DNA of 64,000 nucleotides from GCA-002282575 sp964493995 (GTDB taxonomy: Bacteria > Pseudomonadota > Gammaproteobacteria > Thiomicrospirales > Thiomicrospiraceae). Position 1 is the stretch's first letter, and each line of letters opens with the position of its first letter. Shown piece by piece: positions 17,418 through 26,991 of the stretch. The DNA lies in the NCBI GenBank assembly GCA_964493995.1, contig CAZBQD010000005.1, positions 6,230 through 70,229 of the forward strand, in the 5' to 3' direction. The notes below the pieces were generated by a model. That model was not told the origin of the DNA, ran no database searches, and was given only the letters and a program-made list of their open reading frames with translations. A program made the translations under genes and the position numbers.

Positions 17418-18353
17418 ATGCTCAATATCACCTTTAATCAAATTCGCTTGTTCGAAGCCGTTGCACGCCATCAAAGTGTTACCCAAGCAGCAAAAGAGCT
17501 CAACATCTCACAACCAGCCGTTTCGAGCCAGTTAAAGAAGTTAGCTCAATCCATGGGCGACCCGCTTATTGAGGTGATAGGGCGCAAAGTCTATCTCACC
17601 GCCACTGGCGAAGTCGCTTACCAGCAATTCAAGACCTTATTGGATGACTTTGAAGTACTCAATACTCATGTACAGGCATCTCAGTCAGCCATTGAAGGCG
17701 ATCTAAAACTTGCCGGTACCTCAGCCAGCAAATACTTCTTACCCTATATTTTAGCTGAATTTTTGAAACTACATCCCAAAGTAACCCCCAAACTTACTTT
17801 GCTCAGAAAAACGCAGTTGATGGAAAGTTTAGCCAATCATCAGCATGAAGTGGTGATAACAGGACGAATGCTCGATGCACCACAAACAGTATTCGTACCC
17901 TTTATGCAACAACAGTTGGAAATTGTCGCCACACACAATCATCGTCTGGCTGGCAATGGCCAGCTGAGTCTAAAAAGCTTGATCAAATACCCGCTCATTT
18001 TACCCGGACAGGAATCGAGCATCCGCCAAGCCTTTGAGCAAGTTATCACCAATGCAGGCTTAACCGTCTCACCTTACCTAGAAGTCGATAGCAATGCACT
18101 ACTGAAGCAATCCATCATGGCGGGGCTAGGCGTTGGCCTTATTTCAGCCGATGCGTTTCGTTTAGAAGAGCACACTGGGCACTTAGTACGCCTATCTGTT
18201 GAAGGTTTCCCACTGGTTCAGCCGTGGTATTACGCCCACTGTACGGAGTCACCACTCTCACAAGCCGCTCTGGCGTTTATTGAATTCATTCAACGCCACC
18301 CCATAGAGACTTATTTGAAAAACATTTACAGTCCGCACCTGAGGCGTGAATAA
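17418..18353 (+). CDS. cbbR: LysR-type regulator, CbbR-like (form II locus)
   Basis: The N-terminal winged helix-turn-helix (ITFNQIRLFEAVARHQSVTQAAKELNIS in part; residues about 1-65) and the periplasmic-binding-like co-inducer domain match the LysR family. Context and length (311 residues) point to CbbR, the activator of Calvin-cycle operons that responds to metabolites such as RuBP or NADPH. It is transcribed in the same direction as cbbM rather than divergently, 208 bases after the small downstream gene, so it probably has its own promoter. A second CbbR-like gene lies at the end of the carboxysome operon. Confidence 0.85.
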   Translation: MLNITFNQIRLFEAVARHQSVTQAAKELNISQPAVSSQLKKLAQSMGDPLIEVIGRKVYLTATGEVAYQQFKTLLDDFEVLNTHVQASQSAIEGDLKLAGTSASKYFLPYILAEFLKLHPKVTPKLTLLRKTQLMESLANHQHEVVITGRMLDAPQTVFVPFMQQQLEIVATHNHRLAGNGQLSLKSLIKYPLILPGQESSIRQAFEQVITNAGLTVSPYLEVDSNALLKQSIMAGLGVGLISADAFRLEEHTGHLVRLSVEGFPLVQPWYYAHCTESPLSQAALAFIEFIQRHPIETYLKNIYSPHLRRE

Positions 18354-18391
18354 AAAAGAACAGGTGGAGAAACAAATCGTCATCGCTAGAA

Positions 18392-19675
18392 TTAAGCTGC
18401 GACAAGGAAGCAATGGGTGCGGTTACGCCCCATTTGCTTAGCCGCATACATAGCCTGATCGGCCTGACGAAGCAAATCCTCTAAACAAATGGTGTCTTGA
18501 CCGCTCATACAGGCCAATCCAATACTCAAGGTCACAGGTTCAACGCCATAGCGGGCTTGCCAATCTACGTCGCTTAAACGTTGTTGAATGTGCTCACAGA
18601 CTGCCTGTGCAGTGCCCGTTTCGTCAGTCGCTAGCAACAACACAAACTCCTCGCCACCCCAACGAAACACATAATCCTTGTCGGCAATGCTCAACATCAG
18701 CACACGCGCGACGGCTTTAAGCACCTCATCCCCTTTTTGATGACCATAGTGATCATTAATGCGCTTAAAGTAATCCACATCGGCAACGGCAATGGTCATC
18801 CCAGTCTGCGCATTCAGTTGTGTTTCGGCAAAGCGTCGCTTCATTTCATCATCACCCGCTCGACGATTAGGCAATAACGTCAGCGCATCGACATGAGCAA
18901 AATGCACCAAAGACAACTCCAGTTGCTTGCGTTCCGTGATATTTTGCACCATACCGACAGCACGCGTTGGTTGACCCTGTTCATCCCGCTCGCACACCTT
19001 GCCCCGATCATGCACCCACAAATAGTCGCCATTGCGATTACGCAAACGATATTCTGCTTCAAACCGCTGCGCCTTACCTTGCAAATGTTGTTGCATGCGC
19101 TGCATCACATCCGTTAAATCATCGGGGTGAATGTTATCCTTCCACGTATCAAGGGTCGGTTTCATTTCATTAGGACCATAACCCAACATACGCTTTAACG
19201 ACGGACTAAACACCACGCTATCATCACGAAGACGCCAATCCCACAAACCATCTAGCGCTTCATTCATCACAAAAGACAGTTGTTGTTCTGCGCCCTCGCT
19301 CTGAAGCAAACTTAGCCGTTGATTAATGTTGCGGGCTATCGATAAAAAGTAGCTTTGATTGCTTAAACACACTTGCGTGGTATTGACCTCGACAGCAACC
19401 TCTCCGCCATTGGCGTGACGATGACGTCCGATAAAAGTGTAGCAAGGTACGGCACGAATCGCCTGAGCAATGTCTTGCCATTGAGGCAAGCCGGTAACGT
19501 CTTTTTGCAAGCTCAAGACAGAATGATTCAACACCTCGTCTGGCGTCAAACCTAAGACCTCGTAGGCACTGCGGTTACACCAAACCACCGTCGAGGTGTT
19601 GGGGTCTAACAGATAAACGGCATCGTCCATGGCTTGCCACAACTGCACCTGTTCTTCTGGCAACAGTGTTTTCAT
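18392..19675 (-). CDS. PAS-PAS-GGDEF diguanylate cyclase
   Basis: This 427-residue cytoplasmic protein has two PAS/PAC sensor domains (about residues 8-120 and 130-255; the DYLWVHDRGKVCERD-type PAC end is clear) and a C-terminal GGDEF domain with the active signature RWGGEEF. The allosteric inhibition RxxD motif is replaced by ADKD, so product inhibition at the usual I-site is unlikely. It should make c-di-GMP. Its start overlaps the stop of the upstream GGDEF-EAL gene by four bases (ATGA), so the two are coupled. Confidence 0.92.
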   Translation of the reverse strand: MKTLLPEEQVQLWQAMDDAVYLLDPNTSTVVWCNRSAYEVLGLTPDEVLNHSVLSLQKDVTGLPQWQDIAQAIRAVPCYTFIGRHRHANGGEVAVEVNTTQVCLSNQSYFLSIARNINQRLSLLQSEGAEQQLSFVMNEALDGLWDWRLRDDSVVFSPSLKRMLGYGPNEMKPTLDTWKDNIHPDDLTDVMQRMQQHLQGKAQRFEAEYRLRNRNGDYLWVHDRGKVCERDEQGQPTRAVGMVQNITERKQLELSLVHFAHVDALTLLPNRRAGDDEMKRRFAETQLNAQTGMTIAVADVDYFKRINDHYGHQKGDEVLKAVARVLMLSIADKDYVFRWGGEEFVLLLATDETGTAQAVCEHIQQRLSDVDWQARYGVEPVTLSIGLACMSGQDTICLEDLLRQADQAMYAAKQMGRNRTHCFLVAA

Positions 19676-21513
19676 GATACAGACACACCCAAACTGCTGA
19701 TGAAGGCTGCTGCCGTCATCGGACGTCCATAGAAATAGCCCTGCCCTTTTTGACAGCCCATTTCGCGCAGTAATTGGGTTTGTTGTTCGTCTTCCACCCC
19801 TTCCGCCACAATATTCATGCCTAAGTTTTGCGCCAACTGCGTCATGGTTTTGACCAAAGCCAAATCGCGCAAATTGGTGTGCATGTGTTGCACAAAACTG
19901 CGATCAATTTTTAGGGTATCAATGGGCAACTTCTGCAAATAAGCCATCGACGAATAGCCTGTGCCAAAGTCGTCGATAGCGATACGCACGCCTAGAGCGC
20001 GAATAGCGCTCAAATCGAGAATGACCTTGCTGAGGTTGTTCATCAATAGGCTTTCGGTTACTTCTAAGGCAAGCAACCCGGGAGGCAAATCGTATTGCTG
20101 CAACAAATCACTCACCAGATTGGGTAAATCAGCTTCATGAAACTGACGCGCCGACAGGTTCACCGCCATCACCAACTCATTAATACCCTGATCGAGCCAC
20201 ACCTTGCGCACCCGACAAGCTTCTTGCAGCACCCAAGTGCCAATCGGCACAATCAAACCCGTTTCTTCAGCCAGCGGAATAAAGTCGTTCGGCGGCACCA
20301 AGCGACCGTCGTCCCGCTGCCAGCGAATGAGCGCTTCTACGCCCACACACTCACCGCTCTTCAGATCAATTTGCGGTTGATAATAAAGCACCAATTCATC
20401 TCGCTCTAGTGCGTGCTGTAATTCGCCCAATAACTGTAGGCGCTTGACATTACTTTGCAACATTTCCGACGCAAAGGGCGTGAGTTTACCGCGCCGATGC
20501 GCTTTGCCTTCGTGTAGCGCAATATCCAAACGACGTAACAGTTGCTCTAAATCCGTAGCATCATCTGGGTAAGCGCAAGAACCCATGGTCAAACTGAGGA
20601 AAAACTCGTTATGCTCAACCATAATGGGCATTTTGTGAAAATGTGCCAGTTGTTTTGCCAGCTCTTCCGTAGTCAAACTGCAACCACGATCGATAAGCAA
20701 AATAAACTCATCATTACCCTGGCGGAATAGCTGCGTTTCAGTTGGAAACCATTGAATCCAGCGCTGCACCATGGTTTTGAGTAAGGCATCGCCAATAGCA
20801 TGACCATGACCGTCATTGACCTGCTTAAAATGATCGATATCCAAAAAAAGCAAGGAAAAAGGTTGCTGCTGCTTCACCCGACTGGTCAGGGTTTGTAACA
20901 TGTGATTTCGATTGGGCAAGCCTGTTAAGCCATCAAAATGTGCTTGTTGATACAAGGCCTCTTCTTTGTGCATCAATGCCAAATCGGCACGATGTAACAG
21001 AAAATAGGCTAACAATAACACCAACACAATGGCCATTAAGGTCACCATTAAATTGGTTAACACACGCTGATGTAAATACTCGTGCGTGGTTAAAATCACC
21101 AACTGACCCATTACCGAACGATCAATTTCAATGGGATATACCACGACATAAGGCGCATAATCGTCGGGAATGGTCAACTGATCGGCGCTGACCCAGCTGG
21201 TTAACTTCGTTCCTCTTGTCCATACCGCTTTAACGTCATAACGATTATTCAGCAACATGGCCGCCGCAATGGCACGATTACCCGACAAACTCGCCAAAAC
21301 GGCATCACTGTGTTCGCTATCTTCAAATTGCAGAGCCGGCGCAATGTTATCGGCCACCACATTGGCCTGATCGACAATCGAATCCATTAATTGCGCGCGC
21401 AGGCTGTCTTGTGTCAAAGAACTCATCCACAGAGTCAATAGCACCAGGGTAATGCCCAAATACCACAGTTGCGTGGTGAGAGACTTCATGCCTTTGATTA
21501 AGCGGTGTTTCAT
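19672..21513 (-). CDS. Membrane GGDEF-EAL protein with periplasmic CHASE8-like sensor
   Basis: Two membrane helices (about residues 13-31 and 155-173) frame a periplasmic domain that looks like CHASE8 (DNIAPALQFEDSEHSDAVLASL). The GGDEF domain is degenerate at the signature (RQGNDEF), while the EAL domain keeps EALIRW, the metal-binding NLSARQFH, DDFGTGYSSMAYL and AEGVED blocks. I infer that it mainly degrades c-di-GMP, perhaps with the GGDEF part as GTP sensor. It overlaps the yfiR-like gene upstream and the PAS-GGDEF gene downstream, making it the centre of the module. Confidence 0.92.
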   Translation of the reverse strand: MKHRLIKGMKSLTTQLWYLGITLVLLTLWMSSLTQDSLRAQLMDSIVDQANVVADNIAPALQFEDSEHSDAVLASLSGNRAIAAAMLLNNRYDVKAVWTRGTKLTSWVSADQLTIPDDYAPYVVVYPIEIDRSVMGQLVILTTHEYLHQRVLTNLMVTLMAIVLVLLLAYFLLHRADLALMHKEEALYQQAHFDGLTGLPNRNHMLQTLTSRVKQQQPFSLLFLDIDHFKQVNDGHGHAIGDALLKTMVQRWIQWFPTETQLFRQGNDEFILLIDRGCSLTTEELAKQLAHFHKMPIMVEHNEFFLSLTMGSCAYPDDATDLEQLLRRLDIALHEGKAHRRGKLTPFASEMLQSNVKRLQLLGELQHALERDELVLYYQPQIDLKSGECVGVEALIRWQRDDGRLVPPNDFIPLAEETGLIVPIGTWVLQEACRVRKVWLDQGINELVMAVNLSARQFHEADLPNLVSDLLQQYDLPPGLLALEVTESLLMNNLSKVILDLSAIRALGVRIAIDDFGTGYSSMAYLQKLPIDTLKIDRSFVQHMHTNLRDLALVKTMTQLAQNLGMNIVAEGVEDEQQTQLLREMGCQKGQGYFYGRPMTAAAFISSLGVSVS

Positions 21514-22070
21514 GTCAGTACCCGTCTGGCGAGTTTTAATAGCGAGGGCGGTAACTGCAAACCAACTCGCTTAACCAAAGCCAGATTGACATCGAACACC
21601 ACACGCCCCGATTCTGTACTGAGCGTAATCATACTGGCTCGACCATTGTCGGGCATGATGTTGGTCAGCAATAAAATAGGCAGGTGGACGGCTCTATCGA
21701 ACAAATCGGCATATTCCGCCGAAGCCACAAATAACACATTACACAGCAATAAGGGCATATCGGCATGAAAATTCACCACCTCGATGCTATGCCCTTGTAA
21801 CTGTTTGCCGTTGAGCTGGTTTAATAATTGACTGTCACGATTTTGACCCGCCACGCACAGCGTCAGTTTACCGCTCGTCTGTGCTTTGGGCCATTGGGTG
21901 AAACTCATCAGGTTGTAAGTGTAGGCGGCATACAAACGGGCGCTATCTTCGCTCGTTTGCGCCGATGCCTTGGCGCTCAACAGCATCGTTAAGGCCGCCA
22001 TCATCCATAAGCCAGAGAGCAACGAACCGAGTTTTTGCACGGCGGACTTTCTCATGGTTAAAACCGCCAT
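21510..22070 (-). CDS. YfiR-family (DUF4154) periplasmic protein
   Basis: A long N-terminal segment with a signal (residues about 17-38) precedes a mature domain typical of YfiR: LYAAYTYNLMSFTQWPK, LTLCVAGQ and the late RVVFDVNLALVKRVGLQLPPSLLKLARRV. In Pseudomonas, YfiR binds the periplasmic domain of the CHASE8-containing cyclase YfiN/TpbB and represses it. The same pairing with the CHASE8-like GGDEF-EAL protein next door is therefore expected. The gene overlaps both neighbours. Confidence 0.88.
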   Translation of the reverse strand: MAVLTMRKSAVQKLGSLLSGLWMMAALTMLLSAKASAQTSEDSARLYAAYTYNLMSFTQWPKAQTSGKLTLCVAGQNRDSQLLNQLNGKQLQGHSIEVVNFHADMPLLLCNVLFVASAEYADLFDRAVHLPILLLTNIMPDNGRASMITLSTESGRVVFDVNLALVKRVGLQLPPSLLKLARRVLT

Positions 22071-24028
22071 TCCAATTTAACGCGCACCACGCGACCAGGC
22101 TGTGGTGTCGATTGCTCCGGAAAGTCGGCTGACAGAGGAACGCGATAGGCCTGATCGAGCAAATTGTAGAAGGAAAGCTGTGCCCTTAACTCATTCGTAA
22201 TCGGCTTGGTAAAGGTGAGATTAACCAAATGATTAGCCGGTAACGCTTGCGCATCGCGCTGACGCCGCTCACCCACATATTGCCATTCAATACCCGTTTT
22301 AATGCCTAAAAAACGCGGCAGACGTAATTGAAACTTGGCTAACTGCTCGGGTGCGTCTAACTGCCAATCTTGACCGCGCTCTGTAACGGCCTGAAAGGTG
22401 GTACTGGCCGATACGCGCCAATCGCTAGCGGTTGCTTTGCTCCATTCTAGCTGTAACCCATTCGCCGATAAATCGTTGCGATTCAGGTGAATTTCTTGTG
22501 CGCCTGGGCTAGGTTGCACCAATTCAATCATATCTTGCGTTTGATAGGTAAAGCCACTGAAACCAAAACGCCCCCAATAATCATGTTGATGCTCCCAACT
22601 CACATCTAACGACTTAATGTATTCGGGATTCAACTTAGGGTTAGGGGACTGAAAACCACTACTGGGGTCTTTACTACCATAGCGTAATTGGTAAATATTG
22701 GGCGATAACCAAGCTTCGGCATAATTAATACGCAAGGTATCATCGGAAGACAGTTGATAGACTGCGCCCAATTTAGGACTAGCAAAGGTTTTTTGTTGTA
22801 AATTATGGTCAACACGCACACCAGCAATGGTCAGCAGCTTGGGCGTCATCTGCCAACGGTCTTCCAACCAAGTGGAGGCAACTTGCGTACTCACCGTGGC
22901 ATCAATGACAGGAGAGACACCGCCCACCAAACCTGTGTATAGCCATTGGCGCGTATTGTCTTGAAAAATCAAACCATGTTGTAATTTGTGCTGTTCATTC
23001 AGCTGCCAGTTGGTGTGAAACTCAATCCCCCACCAGTTGCCTTCCGCACCACCGCGATAATTGACATTATTAGCATAGGCATAATTGCCATCGAAACGAT
23101 AATTGCCCCAATGTAAGCGGGTAGTGAAATTGGCTTTTGGCGTTTCAAACCAACGATAACGCAGGTCTGCCATGGTGTATCTGTCTTGATAAAAGGTATT
23201 AGGGTTGCCAAACTCAGTGTACTCAATGGCGTTAGGCACTTGCTTGTAACGATCGCTGTATAAAATATTGGCATGAAAAGCGCCGCGTTCATATTTAGCA
23301 AACAGTTTGTCGGCGCGTTGATCATCGATATTACGAGCGACACCCGAGGGGTAATCCCATTTAAAGCCTTCAGCGTTCAACTTGGAATAAGATAACATCA
23401 GCGAACCGCGAGCAATATCGGCAAAAGCCGTACCACGAGCACGCCATTCGTTACCCGTAGCATAGCTGGTGGTCAATTCGGCTTTGTGCTGACTCGAAGC
23501 CGAACGAGTAATGATATTGACGATACCCAAGAAGGCGTTGTATCCAAAATTAGCGCTGGCTGGTCCAGGCACAAACTCAACCCGATCAATCAACTCAATA
23601 TCGATGGGAAACTCATCGCCCGACAAACCGATCTGGCGGTAAATATTGTCATTGAAACGATAACCGTCAACGGTAATCAGAATGCGCGAGTTGTAATTAC
23701 CCAATCCGGAAACACCCCGCGCGCCCACATAGGTGTAAATCTGATCATTAGTGGTAAAAATACCCGGTAAAGCATTCATGATGTCGGCCATATTACGATA
23801 ACCGAAGGCACGAATATCATTCGCAGTCAAAATGGTAATCAATACGGGCTGAGTGGCGGGATCTTTGTGTGCAGCTCGTGAGGCCTCTTGCTGCGCCGGC
23901 ATGCTGGCGAGCGAATCCATCGGCATAGACAAAAGTTGATTGAGCTGGTCGCTGGCGTGAACCACCTTTGCGGTGCATATCAGTGCTATGAACAGACAAA
24001 TGTTGATGAAGTGGTGTGCGGATCGCAT
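22058..24028 (-). CDS. TonB-dependent outer-membrane receptor
   Basis: This 656-residue protein has a signal peptide (about residues 1-25), a plug domain (PVLITILTANDIRAFGYRNMADIMNALPG in part; VEFVPGPASANFGYNAFLGIVNIITR) and a 22-strand barrel ending in the usual aromatic residue (VKLEWRF). The ligand cannot be read from sequence. It opens a four-gene operon with the YfiR-like protein and the two c-di-GMP enzymes, an arrangement in which the receptor may report ligand uptake to second-messenger control. The intergenic region to sbtA (24029-24264) must hold divergent promoters. Confidence 0.92.
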   Translation of the reverse strand: MRSAHHFINICLFIALICTAKVVHASDQLNQLLSMPMDSLASMPAQQEASRAAHKDPATQPVLITILTANDIRAFGYRNMADIMNALPGIFTTNDQIYTYVGARGVSGLGNYNSRILITVDGYRFNDNIYRQIGLSGDEFPIDIELIDRVEFVPGPASANFGYNAFLGIVNIITRSASSQHKAELTTSYATGNEWRARGTAFADIARGSLMLSYSKLNAEGFKWDYPSGVARNIDDQRADKLFAKYERGAFHANILYSDRYKQVPNAIEYTEFGNPNTFYQDRYTMADLRYRWFETPKANFTTRLHWGNYRFDGNYAYANNVNYRGGAEGNWWGIEFHTNWQLNEQHKLQHGLIFQDNTRQWLYTGLVGGVSPVIDATVSTQVASTWLEDRWQMTPKLLTIAGVRVDHNLQQKTFASPKLGAVYQLSSDDTLRINYAEAWLSPNIYQLRYGSKDPSSGFQSPNPKLNPEYIKSLDVSWEHQHDYWGRFGFSGFTYQTQDMIELVQPSPGAQEIHLNRNDLSANGLQLEWSKATASDWRVSASTTFQAVTERGQDWQLDAPEQLAKFQLRLPRFLGIKTGIEWQYVGERRQRDAQALPANHLVNLTFTKPITNELRAQLSFYNLLDQAYRVPLSADFPEQSTPQPGRVVRVKLEWRF

Positions 24029-24264
24029 GTCAATTTCTAAACCATCGATAATTTGTTACAGATTATCAGAAGCATTCCTACGTAACAAGACTAAGCAAGC
24101 TAAAGACTCAATCAATTTATTCTATAAACGCCATAAGTACAGCTAATAAACTCTTTATGGTTAATAAATTCTTAACCACTAGCATGCAATAATTAAATTG
24201 ATCTAATCCTATCAATCCGTTAACCTAAGCTTCCCCATTAATTTCGGTAACCAAAGGTGACAAG

Positions 24265-25254
24265 ATGAACATCTCTAGCTTATTGATTCCAGCCGTATTA
24301 TTTTTTGCTCTTGGCTTTTTGGCTAAGCTCATTAAATCAGATTTGAAATTCCCCGATGGTATGGCCAAAGGGCTTTCTATCTTTTTGCTCATTGGTATTG
24401 GTATCAAAGGCGGTATTGCCTTGTCTCAGGCAGAAATGATGCCGGCGATACAGTCCATTTTAGCGGCACTCTTTCTCGGTTTTAGCATTCCGTTGTTGGC
24501 GTTTGTCTGGCTACACCGTTTGGGTAAGGTAGGGATTTTTGATTCGGCTGCCATTGCCGCTCACTATGGTTCGGTCAGTGCGGGCACCTTTCTGGTTGCC
24601 ATTGCCTTCCTCGACTCCATGAACATCACGCATGAAAGCTACCCGCTGATTATGTTAGCGATTATGGAGTCGCCAGCGATCATCATTGGCTTGTTACTGG
24701 CTATTTATGCTCGCAGTCAAATGAACAAACAACAGACTAAAGACGATGACCACGACAATGCCTCTATTTGGCACTTGTTGCGCGAAGCCTTTACCAATGG
24801 TAGCGTCGTGCTGTTAATTGGCGCCATGGTCATCGCTGCCATTGTGCCGAAAGAAAACTTGTCCCCTGTTCTGCCTTTCTACAAAGAGCTGTTTATGGGT
24901 GTCTTGTCCTTATTCCTGCTCGAAATGGGCATGGAAGCCGCTAAAAAAATCAACGAGTTCAAAAAAGCGGGTTTGGTGTTAATTACGTTTGGTATTACAA
25001 TGCCGGTATTAGGTGCAATGATCGGATTACTGGTGGCGCACTACTGGCTAGGGTTTTCGGTCGGTGGCGTATTTCTGGTGATGGTGTTAGCCGCGTCGGC
25101 TTCTTACATTGCCGTACCGCCAGCCATGCGTATGGCCATTCCCGAAGCCAATCCTTCCTATTACTTAACCCTAACGCTGGGGCTGACCTTCCCCTTTAAT
25201 GTGGTGGTGGGTATTCCACTGTATTATCAAATAGCACAAGCGCTAGTGGGCTAA
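24265..25254 (+). CDS. sbtA: SbtA-type sodium-dependent bicarbonate transporter
   Basis: This 329-residue membrane protein has about ten helices and inverted-repeat character. AAHYGSVSAGTFLVAI in the first half and the matching SASYIAVPPAMRMAIPEANPS in the second are the paired substrate-site motifs of the SbtA family, which takes up bicarbonate with sodium. A cytoplasmic linker (NKQQTKDDDHDN) separates the halves. The next gene is a PII-like protein, as sbtB is in cyanobacteria, and the carboxysome operon faces it, so bicarbonate supply for the carboxysome is the obvious role. Confidence 0.94.
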   Translation: MNISSLLIPAVLFFALGFLAKLIKSDLKFPDGMAKGLSIFLLIGIGIKGGIALSQAEMMPAIQSILAALFLGFSIPLLAFVWLHRLGKVGIFDSAAIAAHYGSVSAGTFLVAIAFLDSMNITHESYPLIMLAIMESPAIIIGLLLAIYARSQMNKQQTKDDDHDNASIWHLLREAFTNGSVVLLIGAMVIAAIVPKENLSPVLPFYKELFMGVLSLFLLEMGMEAAKKINEFKKAGLVLITFGITMPVLGAMIGLLVAHYWLGFSVGGVFLVMVLAASASYIAVPPAMRMAIPEANPSYYLTLTLGLTFPFNVVVGIPLYYQIAQALVG

Positions 25255-25269
25255 TTGGAGAGTTTTACC

Positions 25270-25575
25270 ATGACATACAATCGCAAACAAATCAACATCA
25301 TCGTCAACAGTGCGTTAGAAGCTAAAATGGTGCGCTTGGCAAACCGTGTTGGTGTATCAGGTTACAGCATTACGCCCATGCGCACTGGGCAAGGTTCAAC
25401 CGGACTGCAATCGAGCAGCAGTGATGGGGATAGTAACATCTTATTCATGATGATTATTACCCCGGATAAGCTAGACAAAATGATCAGTGAAATTCAAAAA
25501 ATTAAAGATCGCAGCTATCCGTTACGCGTCTTTATCAACGATACCTTTGTGATGGACGAAAAAGATTTTCATTAA
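25270..25575 (+). CDS. SbtB-like PII-family protein
   Basis: This 101-residue protein is placed directly after sbtA (ATG at 25270 with GGAG 10 bases upstream; the TTG at 25255 is rejected). A beta-alpha-beta layout and a central loop (TGQGSTGLQSSSSDGD) fit the ferredoxin-like PII fold with a short T-loop. SbtB proteins bind adenine nucleotides and gate SbtA. The C-terminus (FVMDEKDFH) lacks the redox-regulated CxxxxxC loop of cyanobacterial SbtB. The identification relies on position as well as on weak fold resemblance. Confidence 0.78.
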   Translation: MTYNRKQINIIVNSALEAKMVRLANRVGVSGYSITPMRTGQGSTGLQSSSSDGDSNILFMMIITPDKLDKMISEIQKIKDRSYPLRVFINDTFVMDEKDFH

Positions 25576-25593
25576 AACAACATCATATTAATT

Positions 25594-25626
25594 AGCGTCT
25601 GCAGTGGCAGACGCTTTGCTTTTTTA
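25594..25626 (+). terminator. Hairpin plus T-tract between sbtB-like gene and sulP
   Basis: AGCGTCTGC and GCAGACGCT form a perfect 9-bp stem with an AGTG loop, followed by TTGCTTTTTT. It lies 19 bases after the sbtB stop and ends about 15 bases before the sulP ATG. It should terminate at least part of the sbtAB transcript, so sulP is either read through at a lower level or has a promoter overlapping sbtB. Confidence 0.85.
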
Positions 25627-25640
25627 CTGGGTTACACATT

Positions 25641-26972
25641 ATGGCTTCTCCTACTTCCGAAGAAACACGTTTCATAAAACAAGACATGCCTTGTCCGAAT
25701 TACGGCTGTGCTGCGTTTCAGCGTCAGTATATGGCACGAGATTTACAAGCCGGTATCATTACCGGCGCAATGGCCATTCCGCTTTCAATCGGTATAGCCA
25801 TGATGTCTAACTATCCCATCAAAGTGGGCTTGGCTACCGTTGCCTTTGCCAGCTTTTTGGGTTGGTTCTTGTCGTGGTTTCGTCCGGGCAACTATATTGG
25901 CAGCCCTGGCATCGCCGCCGGATTAGCACCTATTCTGGCCATGGGTGTGGCGACTTTTGGCATGGAAAACATGGCGTTTATTGTCTTCCTAACGGCCTTC
26001 TTTCAAGCCATTATCTGGAAATTTAACTGGCAACGCTATATTCTCATGGCCGTACCGACGTATCTGGTGGAAGGGTTATTAGCGGGTATCGGCCTAAAGA
26101 TTATGGTGAAGTTCTTTGCCTTTACCTATGCCGTCCCCGACGATATTATCCCCACCAATGCCTTCTGGACTGACGACCGCATTGCGGTAATCTTGCTGTC
26201 TTTATTGGGCGCTGGGCTATTTTTAGGCTTATTTCACAAATACAAAGATACCAAACCCGCCATTCCCTATTTTGCCCTCATTGTTACGGGTGTCATCGTG
26301 GCGCAGTTTGTACCCGTTTCCATGTTGAATGTGGAAGATGTCGATATTAATTTTGCCTTGCCCCTTCCCCATTTTGATAGCTTCTCGTTGGTACTTTACG
26401 CGATTGCCTTTGCTGTGATGCTGTCGGTTATCGATGTGATTGAGCAGGTAATGAGTAATGCGGCGATTGAAAAAATTGATCCCTTACATCGCAAATGCAA
26501 CTCGAACAACAGTTTGTTGTCGATTTGGGCTGCTAACATGGGTTCTAGCTTCTTTGGTGGTATGACCAATTTAGATGGCTTAGCGAAAAGCACCACCAAC
26601 AAACTGGCGGGGGCTTACACCAAGTTTTCGGTGCTGATCATTGGTAGCGTCGTCACTTTCTTCGCACTCAATGTTGAGCTGCTCAATTACTTACCGAAAT
26701 TTGCCTTAGCGGTGATTATGATTTTTACCGGCTGGAAAATGATCGCTGGCTTGTTCCATGTCATTCATCATGGCGCTTATGCCATGTTGCTCGCCGTTAC
26801 CTGTGGCTTCTTGGTTTACGAAGTGGGTATTTTTGAAGGCTTGGTGGTGTCATTGGTCATTCATGGTGTTATTTTCTTCATTATTTATCGTCATGTCGAT
26901 GAAACGCCAGCGCGTGATATTGTGCGTGGTTACTTCCAAAAATTCAAAAACGAAGATAATAACATTACCTAA
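25641..26972 (+). CDS. SulP-family (SLC26-like) anion transporter, no STAS domain
   Basis: This 443-residue protein has about 12 helices with the family's N-terminal DLQAGIITGAMAIPLSIGIAM block and GSPGIAAGLAPILA. It ends shortly after the membrane domain (DIVRGYFQKFKNEDN), so the cytoplasmic STAS domain of classical sulfate permeases is missing. SulP proteins near carboxysome or sbtA genes in sulfur oxidisers act as inorganic-carbon transporters (BicA-like role), and this is the inferred function here. The N-terminus carries a CPNYGC pair of cysteines. Confidence 0.88.
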   Translation: MASPTSEETRFIKQDMPCPNYGCAAFQRQYMARDLQAGIITGAMAIPLSIGIAMMSNYPIKVGLATVAFASFLGWFLSWFRPGNYIGSPGIAAGLAPILAMGVATFGMENMAFIVFLTAFFQAIIWKFNWQRYILMAVPTYLVEGLLAGIGLKIMVKFFAFTYAVPDDIIPTNAFWTDDRIAVILLSLLGAGLFLGLFHKYKDTKPAIPYFALIVTGVIVAQFVPVSMLNVEDVDINFALPLPHFDSFSLVLYAIAFAVMLSVIDVIEQVMSNAAIEKIDPLHRKCNSNNSLLSIWAANMGSSFFGGMTNLDGLAKSTTNKLAGAYTKFSVLIIGSVVTFFALNVELLNYLPKFALAVIMIFTGWKMIAGLFHVIHHGAYAMLLAVTCGFLVYEVGIFEGLVVSLVIHGVIFFIIYRHVDETPARDIVRGYFQKFKNEDNNIT

Positions 26973-26991
26973 GCGCTCGTTTAGACCTGAC

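Noticed and set aside
25641..26972. Classical sulfate permease
   Set aside because: The STAS domain is absent and the neighbours are sbtA and the carboxysome operon; bicarbonate is the more likely substrate, though unproven.
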